Source of the DNA: Planctomycetaceae bacterium | GTDB taxonomy: Bacteria; Planctomycetota; Planctomycetia; Pirellulales; Pirellulaceae | Reading direction: 5' to 3' | Length of the DNA stretch: 38,290 nt | Assembly: GCA_002709045.1 (NCBI GenBank) | Contig: PAPJ01000066.1 | Coordinates: forward strand, 1-38,290 | Shown here: piece after piece, positions 1-7,417 of the stretch | How the letters are laid out: each line of letters begins with the position of its first letter | How positions within the stretch are numbered: the first letter of the stretch is position 1 | Translations under genes and position numbers: made by a program | The notes under the pieces: generated by a model | Databases searched by the model: none | Told to the model about the DNA's origin: nothing | Seen by the model: the letters and a program-made list of their open reading frames with translations, nothing else

Positions 1-2
1 AT

Positions 3-674
3 CAAGGCGGAATGAATGGAAGTGCCTTCTCCTCTCCGACCATTGAGATGATCAATGGGAAACCGCAATTGGTGGCTCAAACCCGAGAAGAGTTAGTAGG
101 CTTGGGATGGGCAAACGGTGAAAAACTTTGGGGCGTTAAAATACCTGCATTCAGAGGCATGAATATCCTAACTCCAGTTCGATATGGAGATAGTTTCTTC
201 ACGAGTTCCTATGGGGGCGGATCATTCCTTTATGATTTGGCGGGAGAAAAGATTAAGCAGGAATATAGCTGGAACAACACCATTCAAGCTTATATGTCGT
301 CACCAGTGGTACTCGAGAATCATGTTTACATGCATCTCAGAAACCAGCGTTTGATATGTCTTAATCTCAGAAACGGTGAAACAGCATGGACCAGTCAGCC
401 CTTCGGAAAGTACTGGAGCTTGATTACTGACGGGAAACGCATTTTAGGTTTAGATCAAAAAGGTATTCTTTACCTTATCAACGGAACGCCCGAGGCCCTT
501 GAGATTCTTTCAAAGAAGAAAGTGAGTAATACCGAAACCTGGGCTCACTTAGCCATTAACAATGGGCAGATGTATATCCGTTCTTTAGATAAGTTGATTT
601 GCTACACACTCAAGACAAAGAATAATTCCTCTAAAAAGGGTACTCCGGTATCTTCTTTATCCGGTTCAGAGTAG
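3..674 (+). CDS. PQQ-like beta-propeller repeat protein (5' partial)
   Basis: The reading frame is open back to the left edge, so the ATG at 12 is probably internal and the N-terminus lies outside the window. The visible 220 or so residues carry repeated propeller-blade signatures of the PQQ/BamB type: short beta-strands with an aromatic plus Gly, for example 'VYMHLRNQRLICLNLRNGE' followed by 'TAWTS', and 'RILGLDQKGILYLIN'. Such proteins are abundant in planctomycetes and usually periplasmic or secreted, either as structural propellers or as dehydrogenase-like domains. No quinone-ligand or catalytic residues can be assigned from this fragment. The C-terminus is a polar Ser-rich tail. The gene ends 46 bases before the convergent pyrK. 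I am sure of the fold class and unsure of the function. Confidence 0.75.
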   Translation, partial: QGGMNGSAFSSPTIEMINGKPQLVAQTREELVGLGWANGEKLWGVKIPAFRGMNILTPVRYGDSFFTSSYGGGSFLYDLAGEKIKQEYSWNNTIQAYMSSPVVLENHVYMHLRNQRLICLNLRNGETAWTSQPFGKYWSLITDGKRILGLDQKGILYLINGTPEALEILSKKKVSNTETWAHLAINNGQMYIRSLDKLICYTLKTKNNSSKKGTPVSSLSGSE

Positions 675-720
675 TCATCAGACCTTTCTTAGCAGTCATC
701 TCAGCATGTTGTGAATGTTG

Positions 721-1623
721 CTAGTGCCACACTATTTTAGAAGCGTCGAATACTGGGCCTTCGACACATGTTCGTTTATAGTCCCATGTTCCATCGCTCT
801 GCAAAACTTTCGTGACACATGTGAAACAAATGCCAATACCACATGCCATTGGCGTTTCCAGAGACACCTGACATGAGACATTCCACCGTTGACTGACACC
901 GGCCACAGCCTCCATCATTGGCTCGGGACCACAACAAACAACGCGTACGCCGTTGTTAGAACCGTAGGCTTCTTTATCTGCTACGAGCACCTGCTCCAGC
1001 ACTTCGGTGACTAACCCGTGATGCCCTCGTGACCCATCATCAGTACAAAGTCTAAGATTCAATCCTTCCACCGACTGAAACGTATCGACACCTGCCAGCA
1101 GACTTTCATTCCGAGCTCCATAACACAATGTCACCTCTTCTGCCTGAGGGCAATCACGACCGTAGTTAGTAAGCCCCAGATACTCGCGCGCCAACGTGAC
1201 AAACGGAGTTTGGCCGATTCCGCCGGCAACCATAATCAGGTGCCGTGTTTGCTGAGGAAGAAAACCATTTCCCAACGGCCCCCAAACATCAAGTTCTTGA
1301 CCGGCTGGCAACTCGACTAATCGTGTCGTCAAGTTACCTTTGACTAAGTATACAGCGTCCAGATCTGTGGGAACTCCTTGCTGATCCACCGTAATATCAA
1401 AAACTGCTAAAGGCCTGCCTATCAGAGGATCATCACGATCAGTAATCTTGAGCATGATAAACTGGCCCGGCTTACATTTAGAGGCCATGGCGGGGCAACG
1501 AAATCTAATACGCCAGGTGTCCTGTGCGACTTCTTCGTTCTCAATAACTTCAGCAGTGTAATGAACGGAATCATCTGCATAATAATCAGCATGCAGCGGG
1601 TTATCACATTGCTCGGTAGACAT
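721..1623 (-). CDS. pyrK: Dihydroorotate dehydrogenase electron transfer subunit (PyrK-like)
   Basis: This is a flavin/iron-sulfur reductase subunit that passes electrons between NAD(H) and dihydroorotate dehydrogenase in pyrimidine synthesis. The N-terminal half is a ferredoxin-reductase-type FAD barrel containing 'GRPLAVFDI'. The middle is an NAD-binding domain with 'MVAGGIGQTPFVTLA' and a CCGPEPMM motif. The C-terminus has the PyrK [2Fe-2S] cysteines: CGIGICFTC, then one more Cys about 18 residues later. Length (300 aa) is slightly above the usual ~260. A TTG lies one codon upstream, but I prefer the ATG at 1623, whose first base overlaps the rluB stop (TGATG), implying translational coupling. 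No pyrD is adjacent, so the catalytic partner must be elsewhere. Related hydrogenase or sulfide dehydrogenase subunits share this fold. Confidence 0.85.
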   Translation of the reverse strand: MSTEQCDNPLHADYYADDSVHYTAEVIENEEVAQDTWRIRFRCPAMASKCKPGQFIMLKITDRDDPLIGRPLAVFDITVDQQGVPTDLDAVYLVKGNLTTRLVELPAGQELDVWGPLGNGFLPQQTRHLIMVAGGIGQTPFVTLAREYLGLTNYGRDCPQAEEVTLCYGARNESLLAGVDTFQSVEGLNLRLCTDDGSRGHHGLVTEVLEQVLVADKEAYGSNNGVRVVCCGPEPMMEAVAGVSQRWNVSCQVSLETPMACGIGICFTCVTKVLQSDGTWDYKRTCVEGPVFDASKIVWH

Positions 1624-2672
1624 CAACGACGTTTCCTTACGTTTCGTTTCTTAGCCGGTCTACGTTTGCCGCTGGCACCACTTGAACTCGAAGATTTCTT
1701 CTTGGAGTTACGAGCTGCACCACGAGCCGACTTACGTGTCGTGCCGGAAGCCGTGGAACGACCACCTTCAGCTTGCCGACGACCTCCCCGACGAGTCTTT
1801 TTTACGACTTTTTGTTTAGTATTTCCAGTAGAGTTCTTTCTTTTTGTGAACTTACGGCGTGTCGAAGCAGAAGATGGCTTACTGGTAAGGAGCTTAAGAG
1901 CTTTCACTTCAGCAATAGTTAGCTCACGGTACGCACCTTCAGGTAATTCACCTAGACGAATCGGACCAATCGCAATCCGCTTCAATTGTAGTACTTTATG
2001 TCCCACTCGAGCCAAAACACGACGAATCTCACGGTTTTTACCTTCAGCAAGTACCATTTCCAGTTCGGTGGTTTGCTTGTGACGTTTTTTAACCCGAATC
2101 GATTCAACATTTGCCTTTCCATCGGAAAGATATACGCCCTGACGAACTTCAGCGAGTTTTTCAGCCTTAATATTTCCGGCCACTCGTACCGTATAGATCT
2201 TACTAACCTGATAACTTGGATGGGCAATCTTGTTAGCCATATCACCATCGTTGGTTACGATGATCAATCCCTCACTACTACGATCGAGACGGCCAATCGT
2301 AAACAGATGACTGGAATCTCCAATTAAATCGACCACCCGGATTCGTCCCTCCGGATCGCTATTAGTCGAAAGCACCCCCTGAGGCTTGTTCAATACGTAA
2401 TAACGCAATGTCGGGCGTTCGATCTTATCACCATCAACTCGAACTTCCTGACTTTCAGGATTAACCTTAACTCCGAGCTCGGTCACTAACTTGCGATCAA
2501 CCTCAACACGGCCATCCTTAATAAGCTCTTCGCAATGTCTGCGACTACCGTATCCTGCTGCTGCCAAGACTTTCTGCAAACGTACGCTTTCACCATCACC
2601 TGCCCGGCTTGAAGTTCGAGCAGGACGCTGATCATAGCGACGAGAACGTTTTCGAGAAGACTCTTTGGACAT
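1623..2672 (-). CDS. rluB: 23S rRNA pseudouridine synthase, RluB/RsuA family, with long basic tail
   Basis: The enzyme isomerises a specific uridine to pseudouridine in large-subunit rRNA. After a basic N-terminal stretch there is an S4 RNA-binding domain (around residues 28-75: 'VRLQKVLAAAGYGSRRHCEE'). The RsuA/RluB catalytic domain follows, with the GRLDRSSEGLIIVTNDGD motif whose Asp is the catalytic residue, and later 'EGKNREIRRVLARVGHKVLQLKR'. The catalytic part ends near residue 260. The remaining ~90 residues are a low-complexity Lys/Arg/Ser tail resembling a histone-H1-type extension, absent from the short E. coli RsuA. It is first in a two-gene unit with pyrK. RsuA and RluE paralogues are hard to separate by eye, so the subfamily is tentative. 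Confidence 0.88.
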   Translation of the reverse strand: MSKESSRKRSRRYDQRPARTSSRAGDGESVRLQKVLAAAGYGSRRHCEELIKDGRVEVDRKLVTELGVKVNPESQEVRVDGDKIERPTLRYYVLNKPQGVLSTNSDPEGRIRVVDLIGDSSHLFTIGRLDRSSEGLIIVTNDGDMANKIAHPSYQVSKIYTVRVAGNIKAEKLAEVRQGVYLSDGKANVESIRVKKRHKQTTELEMVLAEGKNREIRRVLARVGHKVLQLKRIAIGPIRLGELPEGAYRELTIAEVKALKLLTSKPSSASTRRKFTKRKNSTGNTKQKVVKKTRRGGRRQAEGGRSTASGTTRKSARGAARNSKKKSSSSSGASGKRRPAKKRNVRKRR

Positions 2673-2707
2673 CGTTTCTATCTATAAGGCAGGTGTCAAA
2701 CTCTACC

Positions 2708-2755
2708 GTCATGAAGTAGGAATATGCTATCTGACAGCCTCTAATTCCTTATGAC
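2708..2755. repeat. Imperfect inverted repeat between tatC and rluB
   Basis: GTCAT (2708-2712) and AGGAAT (2718-2723) are mirrored by ATTCCT (2744-2749) and ATGAC (2751-2755), giving a two-step stem around a 20-base loop. It lies in the 91-base gap after tatC. There is no T-run on the minus strand, so it is not a classical terminator. It could be an mRNA processing or stability element. Confidence 0.35.
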
Positions 2756-2763
2756 AGAAGAGT

Positions 2764-4251
2764 TTATACCGGGTCGTAGCTTTCCGTGTATGGGTTCTTA
2801 TTGCGAGGCATAAATTTACACAACAGTATCCCCAGAAAATACAAAACCGTTAAAGGGCCACCCAACAAAAGCATACTTAACGGATCAGCCGGTGTTAGAA
2901 ACATGGCAATGATAAAAATCACTAAAATCGCCACTCGCCATTTCGCAAGGTACGCTTTCGTCGTGAATATCCCGATTCTTTGAAGCATCAGCATGACCAA
3001 GGGTAGTTGAAACGCAATTCCAAAACCGATCGGTAAAAACATTACGAAACCTAACCACTCACTAATACGAGGGTCGGGATCAATAGCCATCATTCGGTTA
3101 TAGCTAAACAAGAAGTCCAAAACAGGTTCCATCACGACAAAGAAGGCCATGGCTGCCCCGCCGAAAAATAACGCCAGGCAGAACGGCAAATACATGTAAA
3201 CGTACTTACGTTCATGAGGATATAAACCTGCAGCGACAAAGGACCATAACTGAAAGAAGATCCAGGGACTCCCAATCACGAATCCCGCGATAAATGCTGC
3301 TTTAAGCCAGATCATAAACCCTTCGTGGGCATTGAGTGTCTGAACTCGAATATCTTTCTTTTCCCAGACCGGCAGAGTGATCGTTGCCGGGCGCGCGGAA
3401 CGAAGATAATCGGGAAAGGCACTGGAAAGCGCAAACTTATTAACCCGACGCTGTCGATCCTGAATAGTTGTTCCCTCAATCGGTGTTTCGATGGCTTTGG
3501 TGAAGGTTTCAAAAACCTTGTCTACATTAATTTTATTTTCCTCGCCAATGGTATCGAGTTGTGACCACCAGGTCTCTGGTCCTTCGATGGATTTTTTGAC
3601 AAGCTCACGAATATGTTTGTCCTTGTAAAGACTTACCTCATCAGCCCAGTGATTGAGAACTCCAACTGCATCCACAACCGTTGCTTCCCCGGAGTTAGTG
3701 AGACCGTCAAAAACAGAACGCTGAGTTTCATCAAGTAGCCCGTACAGGAAGACAGCCCATGGCTGCTGACTATCCAGATTGGTTTTAACGTGCTCTAAAA
3801 ACTTCCGATGCTTAGATTGTTTGTCCGACTCTAACGCCGAGTCATCTGCTTCCAGAATAAAGTCCTCCGGAACGAATGAGTACGGCGCGAAATCCAAAGT
3901 ACCGAGTTGGCTTGGAACTGCCGCTTTGAGTCGCATTAGAAGCTGATCGAGTTCCACTTCGATATCATTAGAAACATAGTCTTCATTGGTAATTAGCCCG
4001 GCAAGTTCAGCCTGAGCTATATCGTCATCCTGGATGCGATCAAGAGCCTGATTGCGATAGTACGATCGTAGTGAAACTTTCAGAGGAACCTGAATCTGCT
4101 GAACCACCTCGTCCGCATAAAACAGCCCAAATCCAACTCCGATTACCAATCCAATCGCTGCTCGAAATAAACACTGGCGTAACTCTTCAAGATGCTCACC
4201 AAAGGTCATGGTGGAATCTGCAAAAAGATCTTCTTTAGGATTCTTAGCCAT
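2764..4251 (-). CDS. tatC: Twin-arginine translocase subunit TatC with a very large first periplasmic loop
   Basis: TatC is the inner-membrane receptor for twin-arginine signal peptides of folded export substrates. Core features are present: HLEELR at residues 20-25, TM1 at about 28-46, then from residue ~303 the rest of the family core, including 'SFVAAGLYPHERKYVY', TM helices, 'ISEWLGFVMFLPIGFG' and 'FLTPADPLSMLLL'. The protein is 495 aa against a usual ~250. The extra ~210 residues lie between TM1 and TM2, predicted periplasmic, and are acidic and mostly helical-looking. The intramembrane Glu of TM4 (E. coli E170 in 'SFEVP') is Gln here ('AFQLP'). No tatA/tatB is adjacent. The start is the ATG at 4251; I see no good ribosome binding site before it. 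Confidence 0.93.
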   Translation of the reverse strand: MAKNPKEDLFADSTMTFGEHLEELRQCLFRAAIGLVIGVGFGLFYADEVVQQIQVPLKVSLRSYYRNQALDRIQDDDIAQAELAGLITNEDYVSNDIEVELDQLLMRLKAAVPSQLGTLDFAPYSFVPEDFILEADDSALESDKQSKHRKFLEHVKTNLDSQQPWAVFLYGLLDETQRSVFDGLTNSGEATVVDAVGVLNHWADEVSLYKDKHIRELVKKSIEGPETWWSQLDTIGEENKINVDKVFETFTKAIETPIEGTTIQDRQRRVNKFALSSAFPDYLRSARPATITLPVWEKKDIRVQTLNAHEGFMIWLKAAFIAGFVIGSPWIFFQLWSFVAAGLYPHERKYVYMYLPFCLALFFGGAAMAFFVVMEPVLDFLFSYNRMMAIDPDPRISEWLGFVMFLPIGFGIAFQLPLVMLMLQRIGIFTTKAYLAKWRVAILVIFIIAMFLTPADPLSMLLLGGPLTVLYFLGILLCKFMPRNKNPYTESYDPV

Positions 4252-4611
4252 AACTTGGAATCAGGGAGAGGGGTTCAAATCAATCGTCGCGAATTACACC
4301 GACCTGTCGGTGAATCAAGTGAAAATATGAAGACGGCCGGATCAGAACTTCACAGTTGTGAAAAGGCCCAAATTACGGAAGGAAGCTGCCGCACCAGCAA
4401 AAACAAACCCTCTGTAGAGTCTGTCAGTTTGTACTTTCATATTAGCATGAGGCCGGCAAATAAACTAGAAGCCTAACCGACAGAAGATTAGTGTTTGAGG
4501 AGATATTCAATGCAAACAATGGTGTATCGTTAATTTAGTCTGGTTATTATAATCGGCCCTCCTCGATCGATAATCAGAGCTCAAGAAAACTGAATATTTC
4601 GGACCAACAAA
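4252..4611. other. Divergent intergenic region between tatC and the small lipoprotein gene
   Basis: This 360-base gap must hold start signals for genes in both directions. On the plus strand a perfect TATAAT at 4548-4553 lies about 60 bases before the lipoprotein ATG, but no convincing -35 hexamer stands 16-18 bases upstream. I see no coding potential I trust, no RNA gene and no terminator. Confidence 0.35.
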
Positions 4612-4881
4612 ATGCAACGTTGGCATTTCAACAAGATGTTTTCACTGCTACTGCTAAGCAGCCTGGGAAGTATCGGCTGTCAGCATTTGCAGGAACAAAT
4701 TACAAAACCTCGGGGAGCAATCCGGCAGCAACAGTATCGGGCCGCTCTGTTTGACCCATATTCTGTCACCGAAGTGGGAACAGATCTTGGAGGCATGCGT
4801 CCTCCGGAATTTGATCGTCCGCTACCCGAACCTGTGCGGGACAAGTACTTAGGCCAGATGATACGCAAACAACAGCCTTAG
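4612..4881 (+). CDS. Small predicted lipoprotein of unknown function
   Basis: This 89-residue protein starts with basic residues and a hydrophobic stretch (about residues 9-22, 'MFSLLLLSSLGSIG') followed by Cys23. That is a plausible lipoprotein signal, although Ser rather than Leu at -3 makes the lipobox imperfect. The mature part is short and polar, with a Pro-rich 'MRPPEFDRPLPEPVRDKYLG' segment that I associate with small planctomycete 'membrane or secreted' proteins. No enzyme motif is visible. An internal ATG at codon 9 is an alternative start. Its stop overlaps the convergent glnB stop by a few bases. It is probably a real, lineage-specific envelope protein. Confidence 0.6.
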   Translation: MQRWHFNKMFSLLLLSSLGSIGCQHLQEQITKPRGAIRQQQYRAALFDPYSVTEVGTDLGGMRPPEFDRPLPEPVRDKYLGQMIRKQQP

Positions 4882-5225
4882 ATCGCGTCTGAGCCGCGTT
4901 CTCCCGTTCTGATACGAACGCAATCATCCATCGGTAATACAAATATCTTCCCATCACCAATGGTTCCCGTGTCGCCTGTACGACCGGCCTTGAGAATGGC
5001 TTGGATCGTTGGCTCAACAAATTCATCATTGACCGCAATCTGCAATTGAGTCTTGCGTAAGAGATTAACGGTAAGTTCTCGGCCACGATACATTTCAGTC
5101 TGCCCTTTTTGACGACCGAAACCCTGACAGTCCATCACAGTCAATCGTGAAACTTCGACTTCCGTCAAAGCTGCTTTCACATCTTCCAGACGACTCGGTT
5201 GAATAATAGCAATGATTAATTTCAT
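4878..5225 (-). CDS. glnB: P-II family nitrogen regulator
   Basis: P-II proteins are trimeric sensors of 2-oxoglutarate and ATP/ADP that control ammonium transport and assimilation. The fold is clear: 'MKLIIAIIQPSRLEDV' at the N-terminus, the T-loop start 'GFGRQKGQTEMYRGREL', the B-loop 'TGTIGDGKIFVLP' and the C-loop 'VRIRTGERGSDAI'. Counting from Met1, Tyr46 is present but residue 51, the uridylylated Tyr of enteric GlnB, is Leu, and residue 49 is Arg. There are about three extra residues before the B-loop (TGDTGTIGDG). It is downstream of amt on the same strand, as is usual, so it may be a GlnK-type partner of Amt. The gap between them contains a folded RNA and a terminator. Confidence 0.92.
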   Translation of the reverse strand: MKLIIAIIQPSRLEDVKAALTEVEVSRLTVMDCQGFGRQKGQTEMYRGRELTVNLLRKTQLQIAVNDEFVEPTIQAILKAGRTGDTGTIGDGKIFVLPMDDCVRIRTGERGSDAI

Positions 5226-5283
5226 AGTCTCAGTCTATAAATGGCAAACCCTTGTTCAAAGGTATTGTAATAGTCTTTAGTCG

Positions 5284-5328
5284 ATAAAAAAAGGAGCCCG
5301 TATTCTGGTTAGGAAAACGGACTCCTTT
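5284..5328 (-). terminator. Rho-independent terminator between amt and glnB
   Basis: Read on the minus strand, the stem formed by 5318-5327 and 5291-5300 (AAGGAGTCCG/CGGGCTCCTT, one G-U type mismatch) encloses a 17-base loop and is followed directly by a run of T. It ends about 60 bases before the glnB start. It may terminate amt transcripts, or act as an attenuator for glnB together with the folded region upstream. A T-rich run also follows in the plus direction. Confidence 0.75.
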
Positions 5329-5344
5329 GATTTTTGAAGCATAA

Positions 5345-5520
5345 GAATATTACCCCGGCTCTGGATAAGCAAGGCGGTTACTTATCCAGAACCATATGGG
5401 GTATCCTCTCGGATCGAGAACAATCCGTAACCTGGTAGAACTCAAGATGAGCCAATTTGTCCCTGCTGGCGGTTAAACACAACTACTCGTGTTTCGAATC
5501 ACCCCAAGTCCTACCAGGTC
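5345..5520 (-). ncRNA. Highly structured intergenic RNA between amt and glnB (candidate cis-regulatory element)
   Basis: Four perfect stems can be drawn on the minus strand. ACCTGGTAG (5511-5519) pairs with CTACCAGGT (5430-5438) and encloses an AAACAC/GTGTTT hairpin (5489-5494 with 5475-5480). A TCTCG/CGAGA hairpin lies near 5408-5420. CTGGATAAG/CTTATCCAG (5361-5390 region) is extended by CCCC/GGGG. The sequence TAACCGCC occurs twice, once after the second stem and once in the loop of the last. A Rho-independent terminator follows, then glnB. The order folded domain, terminator, gene is that of an attenuator or riboswitch. I do not recognise a known family. It could equally be a structured amt 3' UTR. 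Confidence 0.5.
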
Positions 5521-5530
5521 ATGCTTCTGT

Positions 5531-6997
5531 TTAGGCCAGCGAATCGCCGTAAGCACGCATTCCGTGCTCAGACAAATCAAGGCCCATTTCTTCTTCTTCT
5601 CGTGACACCCGTAAGATGCCAGCTGTTTTGAGAACCATGAACAATGCGTACATCGTCACAAAGGCCCAAAGGCAGATAATGACGGTGGAGTAAAGCTGTA
5701 CAAAGATATATCCACCACGTGTCAGAACTTCTCCGCCAACTTCAGGCAGCGAGGTCCCAAACACACCAGTTGCAATACCACCCCAGATACCGCAGAACCC
5801 ATGAACGGGCCAGGCACCAACAGGATCATCAATCTTGAGTTTGTCGAGCAGCACAATACCCACGACAACCAAAATTCCACCAATCGCACCAATGATGATT
5901 GCATTGGTATACGAGACCTGATCGCAATTTGCCGTAATTGAAACCAAACCAGCCAGTACACCATTTAACGCCATCGTCACATCCGGTTTGCCGAATGCCA
6001 TCCATGCAATCAGCATCGCCGTGACAGCCCCTGCTGCTGCGGCAAGAGTCGTAGTTAAAGCGATATAAGTCGTCGCTTCTGCATTTGAAATACCACCGTA
6101 AGTCAACTGGCTTCCCGGATTAAATCCATACCAACCTACCCATAGCAGGAATACACCAATTGCGGCAAAGGTTATGTTATGCCCCGGAAGCGGCGTAGAT
6201 TTTCCATCGGTAAATCGACCCAGCCGAGGTCCAAGAACGATCGCTCCTGCAAGCCCTGCAAAACCGCCTACTGCGTGAACCACGACCGAGCCTGCGAAAT
6301 CAGCAAACCCTGCTTGAGCAAGAAATCCACCACCCCATTTCCAGGCACCACTGATTGGATAAATCAATCCAGTCAATACGGCACTGAAAATCAGGTATGC
6401 ACTGAATTTCATTCGACCGGCAACAGCACCCGATACGATGGTGGCAGCAGTAGCAGCAAACGCCACCTGAAACAGGAAATCAACAGAATTGCTAAAACCA
6501 TATTCCAGATCTTGAGCATCTGCAGCAACCCCGGGGCCGGCGTATGCAAAGTAATCCACTTCGCCAGGGTACATAATACCCCAGCCGATAAAGTAATAAA
6601 GTAAGACACCTACAGACAGGTCCATCACATTCTTAAATAGAATGTTCACTGTATTCTTTTTTGCGTTTAGACCGACTTCAAGAAGTGCAAATCCTGGTTG
6701 CATCAGTATCACTAATACCGCACAGATCATCATGAACAGCGTATTAGTTACGTAATCTGATTCAGCCTTCTCGTAATAAGCCGCTTCCTCAACCTCGGCT
6801 TGCGCCACTAAGTCATCTACTTCTTCAGTTTCTTCGGCATCATCAAGAACGGATTCTTGCTCAACCGACACTTCTTCTGCAGTCCCTTCCTCCTGAAAGG
6901 CCTGCACGGCAGGTGCAAATAGGCTTGTACCAACCATAAGAGCTAGCAAACAGAACATCTTGCTCAGCCAGCTCTGATCTCGCGTCAGAGATATCAT
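5531..6997 (-). CDS. amt: Ammonium transporter (Amt family)
   Basis: This integral membrane channel takes up ammonium. A signal peptide (start to about residue 33, ending 'APAVQA') precedes a strongly acidic tail of ~50 residues, then the Amt core: 'PGFALLEVGLNAKKN', 'VVVHAVGGFAGL' with the first pore His, 'FLLWVGWYGFNPGSQL', and 'GAWPVHGFCGIWGG' with the second pore His. I place the start at the ATG at 6997, which has GGGAG about 8 bases upstream. A GTG 33 bases further up (7030) is also in frame. Upstream is an excellent sigma-54 promoter match, so nitrogen-limited control is likely. glnB lies downstream on the same strand. The twin-His pore is intact, so function is expected. Confidence 0.95.
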   Translation of the reverse strand: MISLTRDQSWLSKMFCLLALMVGTSLFAPAVQAFQEEGTAEEVSVEQESVLDDAEETEEVDDLVAQAEVEEAAYYEKAESDYVTNTLFMMICAVLVILMQPGFALLEVGLNAKKNTVNILFKNVMDLSVGVLLYYFIGWGIMYPGEVDYFAYAGPGVAADAQDLEYGFSNSVDFLFQVAFAATAATIVSGAVAGRMKFSAYLIFSAVLTGLIYPISGAWKWGGGFLAQAGFADFAGSVVVHAVGGFAGLAGAIVLGPRLGRFTDGKSTPLPGHNITFAAIGVFLLWVGWYGFNPGSQLTYGGISNAEATTYIALTTTLAAAAGAVTAMLIAWMAFGKPDVTMALNGVLAGLVSITANCDQVSYTNAIIIGAIGGILVVVGIVLLDKLKIDDPVGAWPVHGFCGIWGGIATGVFGTSLPEVGGEVLTRGGYIFVQLYSTVIICLWAFVTMYALFMVLKTAGILRVSREEEEMGLDLSEHGMRAYGDSLA

Positions 6998-7417
6998 TTT
7001 AAAAACTCCCGATTCCAATGGATTTATCACCTGGCCAATAATGCCTCAACCAACGTGACCTTCAAACCTGAGTCGGTTTATCAGGTATTTGGCTCCGTCG
7101 AGCCGCCTTCCGTGGATACCTGAAACCACAACTGCCCAAAAAAAGAGCAGCTAATACTCGGGGGGATAATTATGCAATGATTGTGCCAAAATTCATTTTT
7201 GAGCTAATTTCCAAACTCAAAATCAGCATGCATAATCGGCTAAAACCTAATATCTAAGCGTTAAAAACCATTTCAGAAAAATGGAGCTAATTATTTACAA
7301 AAAGATTTTTGATAACCGGCTGTCCAATAAATGGGCAGGTTGCATAGATTGCCGGCATATGCTTCTCACAGCTAATAGGCGATCAAAAGAGTCTTGATCG
7401 TGAGACTCAAGGACGAC
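6998..7417. other. Intergenic region upstream of amt
   Basis: This 420-base gap holds the sigma-54 promoter at 7173-7188. A 7-base inverted repeat, CGATCAA/TTGATCG (7380-7400), lies just past the end of the first porin gene but lacks a T-run. A GCATA...TATGC pair near 7340-7362 could be an operator, but is weak evidence. No gene is visible. Confidence 0.4.
7173..7188 (-). promoter_or_regulatory. Sigma-54 (RpoN) promoter of amt
   Basis: On the minus strand the sequence reads TGGCACAATCATTGCA. It matches the -24/-12 consensus TGGCACG-N4-TTGCW at all but one position, with the exact spacing. It lies about 175 bases before the preferred amt start, leaving a long 5' leader. In other bacteria such promoters need an NtrC-type activator bound upstream. 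I could not pick out an activator site with confidence in 7189-7417. Confidence 0.75.

Noticed and set aside
1561..2082. Plus-strand frame of 173 codons over pyrK/rluB
   Set aside because: It is a shadow of the Lys/Arg-rich rluB tail, as shown by its Arg/Leu/Phe-rich composition.
5475..5510. tRNA-like T-arm (TTCGAATC) in the amt-glnB gap
   Set aside because: The flanking bases do not form the 5-bp T stem, and no acceptor stem, D-arm or anticodon arm can be drawn.
6179..6604. Plus-strand frame of 141 codons inside amt
   Set aside because: It is antisense to conserved Amt helices and has no start signal or recognisable protein character.
7340..7362. GCATA...TATGC pair as an NtrC site for amt
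   Set aside because: It does not match the GCAC-N-GTGC core expected of NtrC boxes.
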